Assembly: GCA_003956705.1 (NCBI GenBank)
Contig: QZCP01000051.1
Coordinates: forward strand, 1 to 64,000
Source: Brevipalpus yothersi
Lineage: Eukaryota > Arthropoda > Arachnida > Trombidiformes > Tenuipalpidae
Reading direction: 5' to 3'
Length of the DNA: 64,000 nucleotides
Each line of letters opens with the position of its first letter. Within the stretch, counting starts at the first letter, position 1. The notes below the pieces were generated by a model, which was not told the origin of the DNA, ran no database searches, and saw only the letters and a list, made by a program, of their open reading frames with translations. Of the stretch, positions 27,301-39,670 are shown in pieces. The position numbers and the translations under genes are program-made.

Positions 27301-30300
27301 TAAAGTTGAAAATATTCTCATAAAAAAAGGTTGAGAATGATAAATACATAGAACTCAAAGATGAGTGGGAAGTTAAATTCAGGGTTAATGAGCGATGGTT
27401 CATTCATATCATGGGCGAGAAGAATGCAGAGGTTTTAAGGGGCAAGTTAAAGAATAATGACCAAGAAAATTATGGAATGGGCGAAGAGAGAGGAATTATG
27501 ATAGAGAACAAGAGAGAGAGGGAAGAAACTCCCAAGATGAGAAGATGTAAAAGACCTCACAATGATGATTCGAGTGATCGAGAACATCAACAATTCACAT
27601 GCTTTGTACAACAAATAGCCCGTATTTTTCTGTGAGTAGAAGCTCGCAATCATTCGATACTCCCTGCCATGTAAAATTTCAAAAATATCATCTGAACACG
27701 ATAGAAGTAAACACAAATAGATTTTGAATCAGAGAATCCATAGTCAACTTGTTGATCCAAACATGATAATTTGGAACTCTTTTTCTCTATTCATTAATAA
27801 TAGGAGGCGTATCAAACAATAGTGTAAGTCCTTATATGACTCCAATGAGGACAGTATTGAGGTGAAAGTTTCTCGCAGTGAAAAAGACTATACAAAAATC
27901 AATCAATCGAACATGTATTGACACTATAGGGACAAGATTGGATGGGAGAGAAACAATCTTGCTGACTGGCTAGTAGGAGAAGAAGAATAATAAGAAGAAG
28001 AATCAGATTGTAGCCATTGTATGGAATGCCGGTAACTTTTTGTGATGCATAACGGCCGAGATGAGCAAATGAATGGCAAGAAGAGATCAAGATGAGAGAA
28101 AGGTAAAGTTTTATCTGATTCAGAGTCTAACACAATATGAACTCCAAAGCTCACAAGAGAGATAGAGTCCAATTTGAATCGACCATTTTCACACAATCTA
28201 ACGTAATGGACTACTGTCTCGAGTAGATTCGTTAGAGAGAAAATTCAAATCGCCATCATGATGATGTAAATGATTTAAATGATGATATATGATTTTAGAT
28301 GAGAAAGAAAAAAGTTTTTCAGTGATCAAATTGTGGAGTTCGAAAAGAGAGAGAAATGTTGAAAGTTAAGTGATCCAATTCTAGGTGCTTAGTCTAATGG
28401 GTGGCTAAAACTAGCGTTAATAAAAGCATTAAATAACTTAGATAGTTGGAAAGAAGGAGAGAAAGAAAGATAGATGGGGAGAAGTGAGAACGAAAGCGAT
28501 ACTGGGCTCATTTGACTGGGGTGAGAATTGATAGCTTGGTTTGAGGAGCATAAGAGCTATTAAGTTGTGTGTGTATTATCATCGTTCGAAAGAGAAATGG
28601 GTTATGAATCGACTAGAGAAGTTATGAGGCGAGAGAAGAAAAAAGAGTAGAAGTTGGCATGCTGAATGGATACAATTCAACGCTCACTGCTTACTTAGAC
28701 ATGGAAAGATTGAAATCAAAACATGTATATATACACGTTATATATACGGGGATAAATTAGTTTGTGTGTGTTGTGTTTGACTATTGCCTGAAAGACCACA
28801 CTTATAGCTCATATGGAAATGTATGAGATCATGTTCATTGGAGCAAATATTAAACAATGAGGCATAAGTATCAGTTTTTCTTTGCCCAAAGATGAAGAAA
28901 CAAAGTAAAAATGCATTAAAATTACCTTCCATCGCGGGCAGCAGCACCGTTTTCTGTGATTGTTTTCACAAAGATTCCCAATTTTTCCAATCCAGCATCA
29001 GCACCGACACCCATACCGATAATACTGAGCCCAAGACCTTCAGAATCTTTGAGAATAGAACATAGGATTACATTCAAAGATGGAAGATGATGAGAAAGCG
29101 GCGAAGAGAGAGGAAGAGAAAGAGAAGATAAGATAAATAGAGGTTATTAAATTGACCCAGTACAATGATTTTGATGATTACTGGAAGTCAATTGGGAAAT
29201 ATGGTGCATCTAATCAGAGATTATCTTGATCTCAACATACCTCTCTCCAATTCAACAGGGAAAACATCCATTTTCTCGATTCGCTTTTCCAACTCATATT
29301 CAGCTGATGCAGCAATTGGATTGATATCTTCATTTTTACGATCATAATCATCTACCGCATGTGTACTGTAGATGCGAATTGGTTTCGAGCTGAATCGAAC
29401 TTTGGTTCTTCGGTTTGCTTTGTATTCAGCAGCTATTGCAGCAGCAGCCGGTAAACATTGTTCATCCTCACTTTCTGGCGATAATCCTGGCTGTTCAGTG
29501 TAAAAATGTCCATCAGGATAGACATGATATTCTATCTGATCGAGAACAGTGATCCTTTCCCGAATTTCATCCTCCTCTTCATCATCCAGTGAATTTAGAT
29601 CTGCCTCAGCAGATGCTTCTCCTCCATACATTTCATCATAGTTACCGGTATTAGAATTTTTAGCAATTGTGGAGGAGGAGGATGTAGACGATGTAATCGG
29701 TGAAGTGATTTGATGATGACTTGATGCCTGGGTCATACTCGTGGCTGCAACCGGTTTCGAGGTTTCACATGAAGATGTTGATGACCACGTTTTACGGGAT
29801 AATAGCTTTTCAGCCTCCTCTTCGGTCATCATTTCAACATCTTTGAAACAATCGTCAAAATTTTCTAGCATCTGAGATATACCAGAAATGTCACATGCGC
29901 TGAGATCAGGTAATTTATCTTGACTATTATTTAAATCATCACCAATCAAATCTTTTCGCATATTTTGGGCTGCAATTTCACTAATAACCCGGTCGATGAG
30001 CTCCTCTTTTGATGTTCTTGGTGCTTCCTGTTGACTATGTGCAGGCAAACTTTTGTTGTACTTGTTTGATAATAGCGATGAGGCCACATTAGTAGTGGTC
30101 GTAGTAGTGGTGGAGGTGATGGTGGAAATAGTAGTAGTAGTAGTGGAAAGAGGTGGACAGGATGTTGAGGTCAAGGATGGAGAAGATGAAGATAAAGGTG
30201 GCATATGATCTGCTTGCTTTGACCTGTTGGACGCCAATCCGACATGATTTGCCTGTGAGCATATTTGTGATACTGGATGACGACTGTGAGAATCAGAGTT

Positions 30301-32175
30301 GAGCTTAGAAAACTCATGAGAACCTGTTCGGTGAGAAGATTCTGGAGTTAATCCTGATGGAGTAGAAATTTTTGAACATGATGAGTTGTTGGTACTGGCA
30401 ACTTCTGGATGTGATACAGTGGTGGAAGGTATGCAAGTGGCCGTTGTTGTTGTTGTTGATGATGGTGGTGTTGGTGGTACCACTGATCGGTTGCTAGATT
30501 TCACTTTGGAAGGCAACACGAAGGAAGGTTTTGGAACGGAATTATTGTCCTCTTTGGCTAACTTTGATGAGCAAGTTTGTGAAGACGATTTGTGAATGGA
30601 AGACACAATGGTTCCAATCGGTGTACAGCCTTCTCCTTGGGTCATTAAGTTGGAGGACATGTCGCTAATTGATGGTATGCTTGTAAGATCATGATTATTC
30701 ACGCTTTCTAGTGATCTGATTCCGGCATTCAATGGAGTAGTAGTGGTGGTGGTGGTGGTGGTAGTAGTTGGCATATCCTCTGAAATGGATGTTTTTCTTG
30801 ATCCATCAGTTGGCGATGAAATGGAAAGTCGCTCATAACTGCTGTTCATTGAATCAGATCGAAGTGATCTGGATGATGGAGGACATACTGATGGATCCTT
30901 ATTATCCGATTGAAGTTTCTCAAAAACAGCTCGAGCATTATTGAAGCGACTAACTCGGCTTTCAGTTCGATTTATTTTCACTGGATTCGGTTTGCATGAA
31001 TCCAAATTGTTTTCCTCTGCATTACTTTTTTTGCAAACACTAATACCACTAATACCACCAATTTCCATGGAACTTGGTGTTGTGGAGGAAGAAGAAGAAG
31101 AATAGCCATTTTTAAGCCCATATCCGGTTACTTTTCCTGAACCATGAACACTATTGGATGTGTTTTTAGAAAAACCATTCATGTCATCGGAAGATTTGTG
31201 TAGGCCATTCTTTTTTTGGCAAATTGAATCTATTGACGGTGTTAAGGAGCCACTTTTATTCATCTTGTGATTGACTGATTTATTATTATCATCACCATTT
31301 CCTTTAACATTTGTTAAAGTAGCTGTAGTAGTAGGATTGAGAGTAGAAGTGGCACAAGTAGCCGATGATGATGAAGTGTTCATCTTGTTGATTTGTGCTT
31401 TAATATTGTTATTGTGGGCTGAATCATCATCGTCTTCAATTGATGATGAACTTTGGGACGATAGAATGTTACTCTTCTGATCGTTTAACCGATTACTTTT
31501 CATATTATCATCATTAACACTACCACCACAGCCACCAACACCACTACCAATTGAGACACTATTTCCGCCCCTAATAATCATATTAGCGTTTTGATGGTGA
31601 TGACTGTTACTCAAACCGCTTGATCTGATAGTGTTACCAGTGGATTGGGAAGATGCAATTCTTTTTGGTGTTTGCAAATTTTTCATATTATTGGCACTTA
31701 CTTTACTGGATATAGTACCAGGAATTGGTGTTACTGTTGTTGTTGTTATCGGTGCAGTTGTGGTCGATTGTAGAGTGTTTGATGGCGTATTAATTGAATT
31801 CGGACTATTTGGTGGTAGAGACTCGAAAAGGAAAGCAATTTGGCTGACTTTGGCACTCATTTTGCGTGGAGTTTCTTTACTTTTTATATTATTATTTAGA
31901 TGAACATTATTGTTGCACACATTTGTATCGATATTGGTTGAATTTTTTAAACTCTTGTGTATCATTTTACCATGAATACCATGTACCGATGATGTTACAG
32001 GATGTACACTATTATCCTGATCACATAGTGCAACTTTTTCCTCAAAAGACATACGAATCAAATCAATTGATGGCTTTGTCTTAACACTTGGTGACTGATT
32101 AATTGGCGGTGATTGCTTTTGCCATCCTGTTCGTGTTCGTGAAGCGGCTAATATTTCCGCTCGAACATTAGACAT
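20291..32175 (-). CDS. Spn: Neurabin/spinophilin, PP1- and actin-binding PDZ scaffold
   Basis: Four coding exons on the minus strand: 32175-29241, 29046-28926, 21966-21623, 21198-20291 (1,435 residues). Spinophilin/neurabin targets protein phosphatase 1 to F-actin and synaptic receptors. Exon 1 (978 residues) is mostly Ser/Thr/Asn low complexity. It holds the family motif RVSRFNNARAVFEKLQ (about 408-423), the PP1-docking KVRF (about 925) and the following STHAVDDYDRKNEDINPIAA block. The PDZ domain (about 979-1065) is split by a phase-2 intron: GLGLSIIGMGVG and NGAAARDGR, then IKVNDQIIEADGKSLVGV. Next come GRERDP and EIAQLIRQSLEAE, then a long coiled coil (about 1165-1290) and a Ser-rich tail. 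No SAM domain is present, so it resembles Drosophila Spn and vertebrate spinophilin more than neurabin-1. The intron between the two PDZ halves is about 7 kb, far larger than any other here. Homopolymeric Thr runs (about 472-482 and near 690) may vary in length. Confidence 0.93.
21967..28925 (-). other. Spn: Giant intron of the neurabin gene
   Basis: 6.96 kb intron, purine-rich on the + strand, bounded by a minus-strand donor at 28925-28924 and an acceptor at 21968-21967. It contains a (GA)n tract and scattered short GA runs. I saw no nested gene with recognisable domains on either strand; the longest open frames lack homology or splice context. It could hold enhancers or alternative first exons. 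Confidence 0.6.
24267..24326. repeat. (AG)n microsatellite
   Basis: About 30 uninterrupted AG units inside the large neurabin intron. Confidence 0.97.
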
Positions 32176-35010
32176 TGTGAATTAAATCTTGAACACTCAC
32201 CAAGACACCAACTCACAGTGTTTCTTTTCAATTAATTGGTCGCTGTTGCTGTTGATATATATAAATAAATGTATGTATATATCAAAAATTTATCCAAATC
32301 ACACACTTGGGTAGATATAAGATTGGTTGATAGTATGAATGTGAAAAAAAAGAATGATTAGCACATACAAAGTTTACAAAAACATATGCAAAAAAAAGTG
32401 TACAAAAATGTTGAGAGTAGAAGATTGAGTAGATCAACAAAAAGACTCGATTGGTTAATGTGACACAGGTACACAAGTGTGTATGTATGTGAATAGAGAT
32501 TTGATCAATTCGATCGAAATGGAAGCACTTTACACACACACACACACAGAGAAAGAGGAAGAGAGAGAAGCAAAATTCGGAATAATTTTGGATGATGGAA
32601 CAGGAAGAAGATGAAAATACCAGAAGCACACACACTGTCACTCTAATTGCAATTGATTAGAATGGCCATCAACATGATCAGTATCATCATGTCCGTGTGT
32701 GTATATGTGTATCACAAATATTCCTCTCTCTCAACGGGCATTGATTGCAATGATCATCATCATCAAAAAAAGAGTGAAAACTGGTTAAGGATGTGATCAA
32801 GACAGACAAAAAAGTGATCTCTATTCGGAAAAACTTGCAGCTTCCAGCATCTCTCTCTCTCTTTGCCTCTCTCTTTGCCTCTCTCTTTCTGCTTCTCTCT
32901 CTCTCTCTTTGCAGCAGCAGCATGATGATGTACCACCCACTTTACCCTCCCACCTTGCCTCCAGGGCATTAAGAACGATAGGCACGCTCTTTGCCTTCAT
33001 CCGACTCTAGTGAAATCTGATGTATCATTTAGAAAGCAAAATAAACATTATCATGAATGAATCATCAATAGATGGCATTTTCTTTCTTTCTCTCTCTCTC
33101 TCTCTCTTCCTTGACCACTAGAAAAAGAGAGAGAATAAGAAAGAGATGAAAATTAGTAAACTATTAATCAGTGGCAACTAGTTAGTAACGTCTCTCTATC
33201 TTTTTGTGTCCGGGAAATCGTTCTTCATGGATGAGATGATGATGAGAAAGGGATGAAATACTCACAGTTCAACAAATATGGAAAATTTTTCAAATTTTTT
33301 CGATATCATCATTATTTCCGGTGGAAAATCGATAATTTCCACTATTAAGTATGATGATAAAATGATAAATAATATCACGAATGATGATAAGGTTGAAATA
33401 ATTTTTGATATTAATGCCTAATCGAAAAAGTTCAATTGTATCAAAATGTTCATCTACATATGGCATATGGTAATATAGCCAAAAATCTGTGATAAGCGAT
33501 ATTAGAGATGATACATTGGCTCAATCGAACTTGTTAGGTGACCAAAAATTGTCTCATTTGAAGCCTTATCGAAGACGACTCATTTATTCTCTTTTAGAGG
33601 CAGGAGAAAATTGTATAGTTTCCTGTATTTGTAACGGATTCCGAGATCAAACTCCGTGTACATTAGTCCGTTACCTAATTTCGTCGATGGCATCATCATC
33701 GAACAATTATTCTTGGCCACAGAGGCATGGTCATAGTTTTTAGCTGCCTTACAATTGGAAACGAAGAGCTGATCTGAAAGAATCAAATAGTTGAAAATTT
33801 CTCATTATTCACCAATTTTCTGATATGGTGGCCAAAAATTATCTTCAGCAATAATCTGATGATCAGAAGTGATCGCTTATCGAACAGCTCGTAGTCGAAA
33901 TCGAAGTTCAGAATTCTCAATTCGTTGTTGTTCAGTATGAGCGCTGCTGAGAGAGAGTAAGAGAGAGTAAGAGAGAGTAAAAGAGAAAGAGAGAGAGAGA
34001 GAGAGAGAAAAACTCGCATCAAGACTCATCAACCTTTAGCATCGTGAGTGAGTTCTCATCTCTCAATACACCAACTTATACCATTTGATTGAGACTCTCT
34101 CTTTTCTGTATCGTCTGTAATCATTAATTTTGAACTTGTTTAGCTCAGTAAACTCAAGACCAAGGTGAGTATCACATCTCTCATCACTCTCTCTTTCTTT
34201 AATAACTATTTATATATATGCCTCCACATCTTGATTGTGTCTGATATGCGAAAATATTCTTACAGTAAGGGTTAGATAATAACTGTATTTATTAATCAGA
34301 TGTATTGACTTGAAATTAACCATCTTTCCTCTCTCTCATCTCTTTCATTTCTTCCCATGTCTACTGTTACTTTCCATTCAAACATGTATACACAGACACA
34401 CACATGCTTTATACAGTGTGTAGTATCAGTAATAGTGTGATAGAGAGATAAAATTTTCCAATACTCTTAATCAGTGTATTTGAGGTTCAAGTGTGAATGT
34501 ATATATTTTTCTTTCTCACTTTGTACACATACATTGCTTTGACAGTCTGATTTTATTTGCCTTCATCTTTCTTCCTCTTTCTCTCTCTCTCTCTCTCTCT
34601 TTTCATTTTCCAACAATCTTCAATGTGTATGTATGTATATTTTGATGCTCGAGCAACTTCCTTCTCCTATTCGGACTGAAAAAGCTTTTATATACTCATC
34701 TGTATTGCCCAACCAACAACCTCAAGTTCAACAGCCTTTCGGCTTGTGTGTTGTGTATGTTGTGCGTGTGTACATCATCTCTATTAACCGATAGACACTA
34801 ACATTTTGGTTACTTTCTCTTTCATATACTTTCTTTCTCTCTCTCTCTCCCTTTCTTTCTCTCTTCTCAGTGTGATCAACATCAGTGACCACAATTTAAC
34901 AAGTAAAAGTTTGCTTTACATCATCTCCAAGTTTTAATCTCCAAAATTCATCGATTTTATTCGTGTCGAAGATAGTCGAAAAAGAAGAGAGCGACCGAAT
35001 CATCTTAACT
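32176..35010. other. Divergent 5' region, neurabin (-) / NATD1 (+)
   Basis: 2.8 kb holding the 5' flanks of two divergent genes. Landmarks are CA and TC runs (32536-32551, 32850-32910, 33090-33108), an imperfect decamer/GA repeat (33951-34009), and a TC run at 34578-34600. A plausible untranslated first exon for NATD1 ends at CCAAG|GTGAGT near 34164. No coding exon seen. Confidence 0.45.
33951..34009. repeat. Decamer GAGAGAGTAA x3 followed by (GA)n
   Basis: Three exact tandem copies of GAGAGAGTAA at 33951, 33961 and 33971 run into a GA tract. Confidence 0.9.
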
Positions 35011-36483
35011 ATGGCTTTTGCTCCACGAACTCTTCGAAGTCTTCTCGAAATGCCTCTCAAATCAGCTCCACCTCGGATGGCAATTTCGGATCTAAAAACT
35101 TTACAAGTGGAACATAACAAAGATACCAACGAATTTACCATCAATCTACGAGAAGGTAAATTGAAAATTTTTCTCAATTTGATCTCTCTTCAAATCATCA
35201 GATTTCTTCTTCATTGACTTACATCCTCTCTATCCCTTTCTTATTTTGATTTGATGAGCTAACGTTCGAAACTTTATCGATCCAGCAAAAAATTTACACT
35301 ATTAATCTTAACATTTTTCCTTCCCATCTTTCTCTACTGTATTGTCAACACATCAACATTATTTCTAGCTGGCAAAGCAGTCCTCAATTATGAATATTTG
35401 TCAACTGATCTTATCGAATTGTATCACACCGAAGTGCCTCCAGCAGCTCGTGGTCAAGGTGTAGCGACTCTTTTGGCCGAGGTTAGTTAATTGCTTTCCA
35501 AATTATTACCATCACCTATGTGTGTGCTTGTGTTGGACTTGTGAGACGATTCGATTGTTTTCCCATTCCTTATCCAGATAAACTTTTTTTTTGTTTTCTG
35601 CATGTTCACTATTTCCGTACTTGCTTTATTTATTGTCCATCAAATTGTTGAATCACTTTCACCGTGATACTCTTATCATCACCTATTTATCGGATGATCT
35701 CTTGTGTACATGTAAGTGTGTGTGTATACATGTTATGCAATCGTCTATATTCAGCATCTCTCACTTTGATATGTTGAGATGATGAGAAGAGGCCAAATCA
35801 ATTGCTTAGTAGAGGTAAAGAAGACACTGATTTTGGAACTGTAATCGGGTTCCTCTCTCTTTTTCTCTCTCTCTCTCTCTCTCTCTCTTCTCAAGTAGTA
35901 GTATGATCAAAAGGGCGTTTTGTTCAACTTGGACTAATAGTGTGACGGCAAACTCAAAAATAGCTACTACTAATTTACCTGAGATCGAGATCATTCAACC
36001 AGTCTTTTTTCCCATCTCAATTGAAGTTGAAGAAAAGAGTGAAATAGAAAGCGACTACTTCTACTACAACTACTTTCAATCTAACAATATATATATATAT
36101 ATATATAAATATATTTGTATTAACCTACTGTTGAGCATTCAACAGAAAGTCCAAGAGTGTGAGTGTTCTAATTCAGTGAAAATAATTGATTCAAAACACA
36201 CTTGATGAGCTCTCATATGTACGATCTTCACATCTTCACATTCCAGCTTGATTGTGTTAAAGTTATATGATGATGATGGTTGATTCTATTTTGGTATGAT
36301 TTCAATTTTAACTGACTTTAATTTTTTTTCTCTCTCTCTCTTCTCTCCTCGTTCTTCTTATTACAGGCAGCAGTAAAGTACGTTAAAGAGAACAATCTTC
36401 GAGTGAAGGTTACGTGCACTTATGTGAAAGGATATTTGGCAAAGAACCCCGATCGTGATTTCATAAAACAAGTTGTATCATAG
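35011..36483 (+). CDS. NATD1: NATD1-like GNAT-fold acetyltransferase domain protein
   Basis: Three exons: 35011-35155, 35369-35481, 36367-36483 (124 residues). It belongs to the small YjdJ/NATD1 type of GCN5-related N-acetyltransferase, a minimal GNAT domain of about 95 residues. Visible hallmarks are VEHNKDTNEFTINL, AVLNYEYL, LYHTEVPPAARGQGVATLLAEAA (the acetyl-CoA-binding R-G-x-G-x-A loop) and the end CTYVKGYLAKNPD. The first 30 residues are basic, rich in Ser/Leu/Arg and poor in acidic residues, so a mitochondrial targeting peptide is possible (inference). The 885-bp second intron contains TC and TA microsatellites. A polyadenylation signal AATAAA lies at 36675-36680. The substrate is unknown. 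Confidence 0.88.
36087..36107. repeat. (TA)n microsatellite in NATD1 intron 2
   Basis: About ten TA units, in the second intron of the NATD1-like gene. Confidence 0.85.
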
Positions 36484-38415
36484 AGGATGCCTCAATTTTG
36501 GAAGCGGTCATCTTCCTTTCACTTTTATTATCACTCTCTATTACTCTTTTTCTCTCTATTATGACTGCTTTTTCATGCTTACTGATTTTGATAGGGAAAC
36601 GAATGAACACTTGAACTTTGAGAACGATATGGTGGTGATTGCTTAGCAATTACGGTGCTGGAATCGAGCTATTCAATAAATGACAAAGCCGAATCATCAG
36701 TAAAATCTCAAAGAAAATTCGCTTCGAGCTTTGATCAAGCGTGGAAATAACTTTTTCGCGATTGACTAATCAACTGTGTTAATATTTCTATATTACCAAT
36801 ACAGACACTAGAAAGACATAATTGTTAAAATATTGATTGAAGTTCACACATCTTGTATCCATCAAAACACACATAGCATGAGATTATGATAATCATAATA
36901 TCTCAGTCAACTTGAGGACTTTCATTTCTAAAATTTCAATTTCACTTATCGGTAAAATTCTGATCTTCAGCTCAATATATTGCCAAGAGCTTTCATTAAA
37001 ATTGATCAGAACTTTTGATATGTGAGTAGATGAGCAATGTGATTTACCAGAGATTGGTCCTGTTCAGCTTTTTGTTAGTTGGGCGGTGATGAGTCAAGTT
37101 TGTCTTATTCACATTCGTTCACATCTTTGTAGTGTGAAGGTTCGAAAGATTGACCGAATTCAATATTTTTTCTTTATTCAAAATGTTACAAGAATCTGAT
37201 CGTCAACGTTCAACGGACATTATATTTTTATTCTTTTGATCCTGTATGAATGAATGTTTGGGGTAATCGTGAAATTGTTTGGTTAGCAAAGGTCATCTAG
37301 CTAGCTTAGCTGAAATGAAACTTAGTCAATTGTAAATGAATCAGTCATAACATTGGTCAAGCTAATTGCGGTCTGTCAATGTGGAGATGATGATGGCAGG
37401 TTTCAGTTTATCCTCTTAACCTGATGCATTTATGCTCCCATTTCAACCCATCAATATTATAATCTTTATTCAACTTACTGTCTCTCGTATCACTTTCACC
37501 TCTTTCCACTCGTTTGTCCATTCTCCAATCGACCCTTGCACGGGTCAAACTTGGGACATTGATTTGATTGTGATCCAGGCTTACCAAGTTGAGATTAGAG
37601 TGCTGTTATACGTGATACTTACCAGCCTATTTTCTGATATTCTCATCTCTCTCTCTCTCTTTCTTTTTTCTCTCTTTTTCGGAAACTGGTTCGAAGACAA
37701 TGGATTTTTTTAATAGTTTGTTTGGAGAACTTTTTTAATCTTGACCACAACACATTCTCAATGTTGACCTCTTAACCTTATTATTGCGGTTGAGTAATAT
37801 TAAGTGATTAACTGATGATTAGGTGATCTTTGATCCAATCAACTCACTACTTTTGCTCCCTTGGAAAATCTAAATTCCATTACTTTCTCTAAATAAAATG
37901 TCTATTTTTTTGGATCAATGAAAGTAACTCTTCAAAGTAAAAAAATTTATCAAATGCTTTCTAGCACCTCTAACAAGAATGGTAGAATTAGATAAGACTG
38001 AGATAACTAGCTGGTAGGATGAAAGTCCGATGAAGAAGAGGTAGTTACCCTAGCATAATTATTTTTCAAGACTCTATGGAAATAAAATGATTTCTCCTCC
38101 ACATCTCATCGGAAATTCAGCTCACTTGACATTAAAATATCAGCCAAAATCAGCACCGTAAGTCTTACCAGTCTGTCACCCTGTTCAAACAGTCCTAGAC
38201 CAAGGTACAATTTCTCTCACAATTTGTTACCAGAGAAAAATTTTTCAACAAAAATCAGTGAAAATTACTGAATAAAATCGAAAATTTATCACCAAAAGTA
38301 TATCCATCCAATATTTTTACTCGCTCTCTCTTCATGATATTATTATCAATCAGCTCAACTCATGTTGCAATCGATGTTGAGCAAGTTCGTGAACACGCAA
38401 AGCTCACACAACAAA

Positions 38416-38448
<33 letters not shown>

Positions 38449-39103
38449 GAGAGACTCACTTTTCTCTTTAAAGGGAGAGAGAAAGAAAGAAAGAAAGAAA
38501 GAGATAGATTAAAGTGAAAATTGTTTTGTTTTGTGTGTTTATGTGTTTATGTCTGTTTTGTGAGTGTGTAAAGCATTTAAATCATGGCTTGGTGGTGAAC
38601 ATATTCATCCATATGTGTGTATATGTATGGTTATTTGAGTGATCAATATTGATTGTTTGAATCTATTTACAACATCTAGTCTCATCAGATAAACAGTCCA
38701 AATGTTCTGTGGATCAATGATATCATTACGGCCTGTTCTGTGGCTTTGACAGTGGAACAAGAGCTATTGAGGCAAAGGTAAAGTTGATCCTAGGAAATGG
38801 TTTTTCTTCTCTATTTTTTTGGTCATTCATTTCATTGGAATGAAGAAAGGCTTGTGTTTATCTTGAAAAACTTAAAATTATGTATGCTTAAACTGAATTC
38901 TATCTGATGTATAAATTGATTTCCTCTTCTTTTTCTCTTTCTTTCTCTCTCTCCCCGTCAACAAAGGAAACAGAGGAATGTTACTGTAATAGGAGCTAAT
39001 CAAAGAGGATCAAGATCCAACTTGGAGAATTAAAGGGAGAAGATAGAAAGAAGTAAAATTAATTCGATCTTTGAGACATCTTCTTTGTGAAACCTTTCCA
39101 GTT
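36484..39103. other. Intergenic region NATD1 to CHIC
   Basis: 2.6 kb. It contains the NATD1 3' flank with AATAAA (36675-36680), GA/GAAA runs at 38417-38505, and probably untranslated exons of the CHIC gene (TC-rich acceptor-like sequence at about 38930-38967). No recognisable coding exon was seen; a 93-codon frame near 37432-37713 is Ser/Phe/Leu-rich and lacks family features. Confidence 0.45.
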
Positions 39104-39670
39104 ATGGCTCAAGGGGTACCGTGTTCATCATCTTTCTTGTTACGACAACATCTGGATGATATGATCGAGGAAATTGAATCTACACAAGAATCTCATTCAA
39201 ACGAGATAGATATTATTTCTATGCCTGACATAGATTTTCAAGTGACAGAACAAATTATCATTCGTGGTAATGGAAATATGACTTTGTTCGGTTTAGCGAA
39301 CACTTTCTCTAGTGATTATCCATCCAATTTATTGGGTAAAGTTTCCAAAGAAGAATTTGAGGCGACCATCAATCGAATTAACAATTTACTTCGAAGTCAT
39401 CATTCAATCAATGCACGTCTACTTTTAATCGGTTGTCTATGCTGTTGCTGCTCTTTTGGATGTTCATTACTTTGGCCCACCTTGGCTTTGTCTAAGCGAA
39501 CTCGAAGTGCTTTGGAAAAACTTCTTTATAGTGAAAATAATCGTCTATATAATAAACTTGGCCTTAACTGGAAATTGGGTAAAGAACGGTGTCACACTAA
39601 TCATTCGTTCATGGACTATGTTCTCATAATCGAATTCCTTCCAAAGCAGCATATTTATTTGCCTGATTGA
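39104..39670 (+). CDS. CHIC2: CHIC1/CHIC2-family cysteine-rich hydrophobic membrane protein
   Basis: A single 567-base exon (188 residues). CHIC proteins are palmitoylated, membrane-attached proteins of the plasma membrane and Golgi-derived vesicles. The family pattern is complete: IIIRGNGNMTLFGLANTF, GKVSKEEFEATINRINNLL, then the signature Cys string GCLCCCCSFGCS with a hydrophobic flank. After it come LSKRTRSALEKLLYSENNRL, HTNHSFMDYVLIIEFLPK and a final PD. The N-terminal 40 residues (with IEEIESTQESHSNE) are lineage-specific. The start at 39104 is the first ATG in frame; upstream in-frame codons lack an ATG. The absence of introns contrasts with all + strand neighbours. It lies between NATD1 and HIP14, the latter a palmitoyltransferase of the type that could modify such a Cys string, though nothing here shows a functional link. 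Confidence 0.92.
   Translation: MAQGVPCSSSFLLRQHLDDMIEEIESTQESHSNEIDIISMPDIDFQVTEQIIIRGNGNMTLFGLANTFSSDYPSNLLGKVSKEEFEATINRINNLLRSHHSINARLLLIGCLCCCCSFGCSLLWPTLALSKRTRSALEKLLYSENNRLYNKLGLNWKLGKERCHTNHSFMDYVLIIEFLPKQHIYLPD

Noticed and set aside
27411..27635. 74-codon charged + frame inside the neurabin intron
   Set aside because: Composition follows the AGAGA-rich background; no homology or splice signals indicating a nested gene.
37432..37713. 93-codon + frame with hydrophobic Ser/Phe/Leu content
   Set aside because: Looks membrane-like only because of AT/TC-rich sequence; no recognisable family, no splice partners, and not supported by neighbours.
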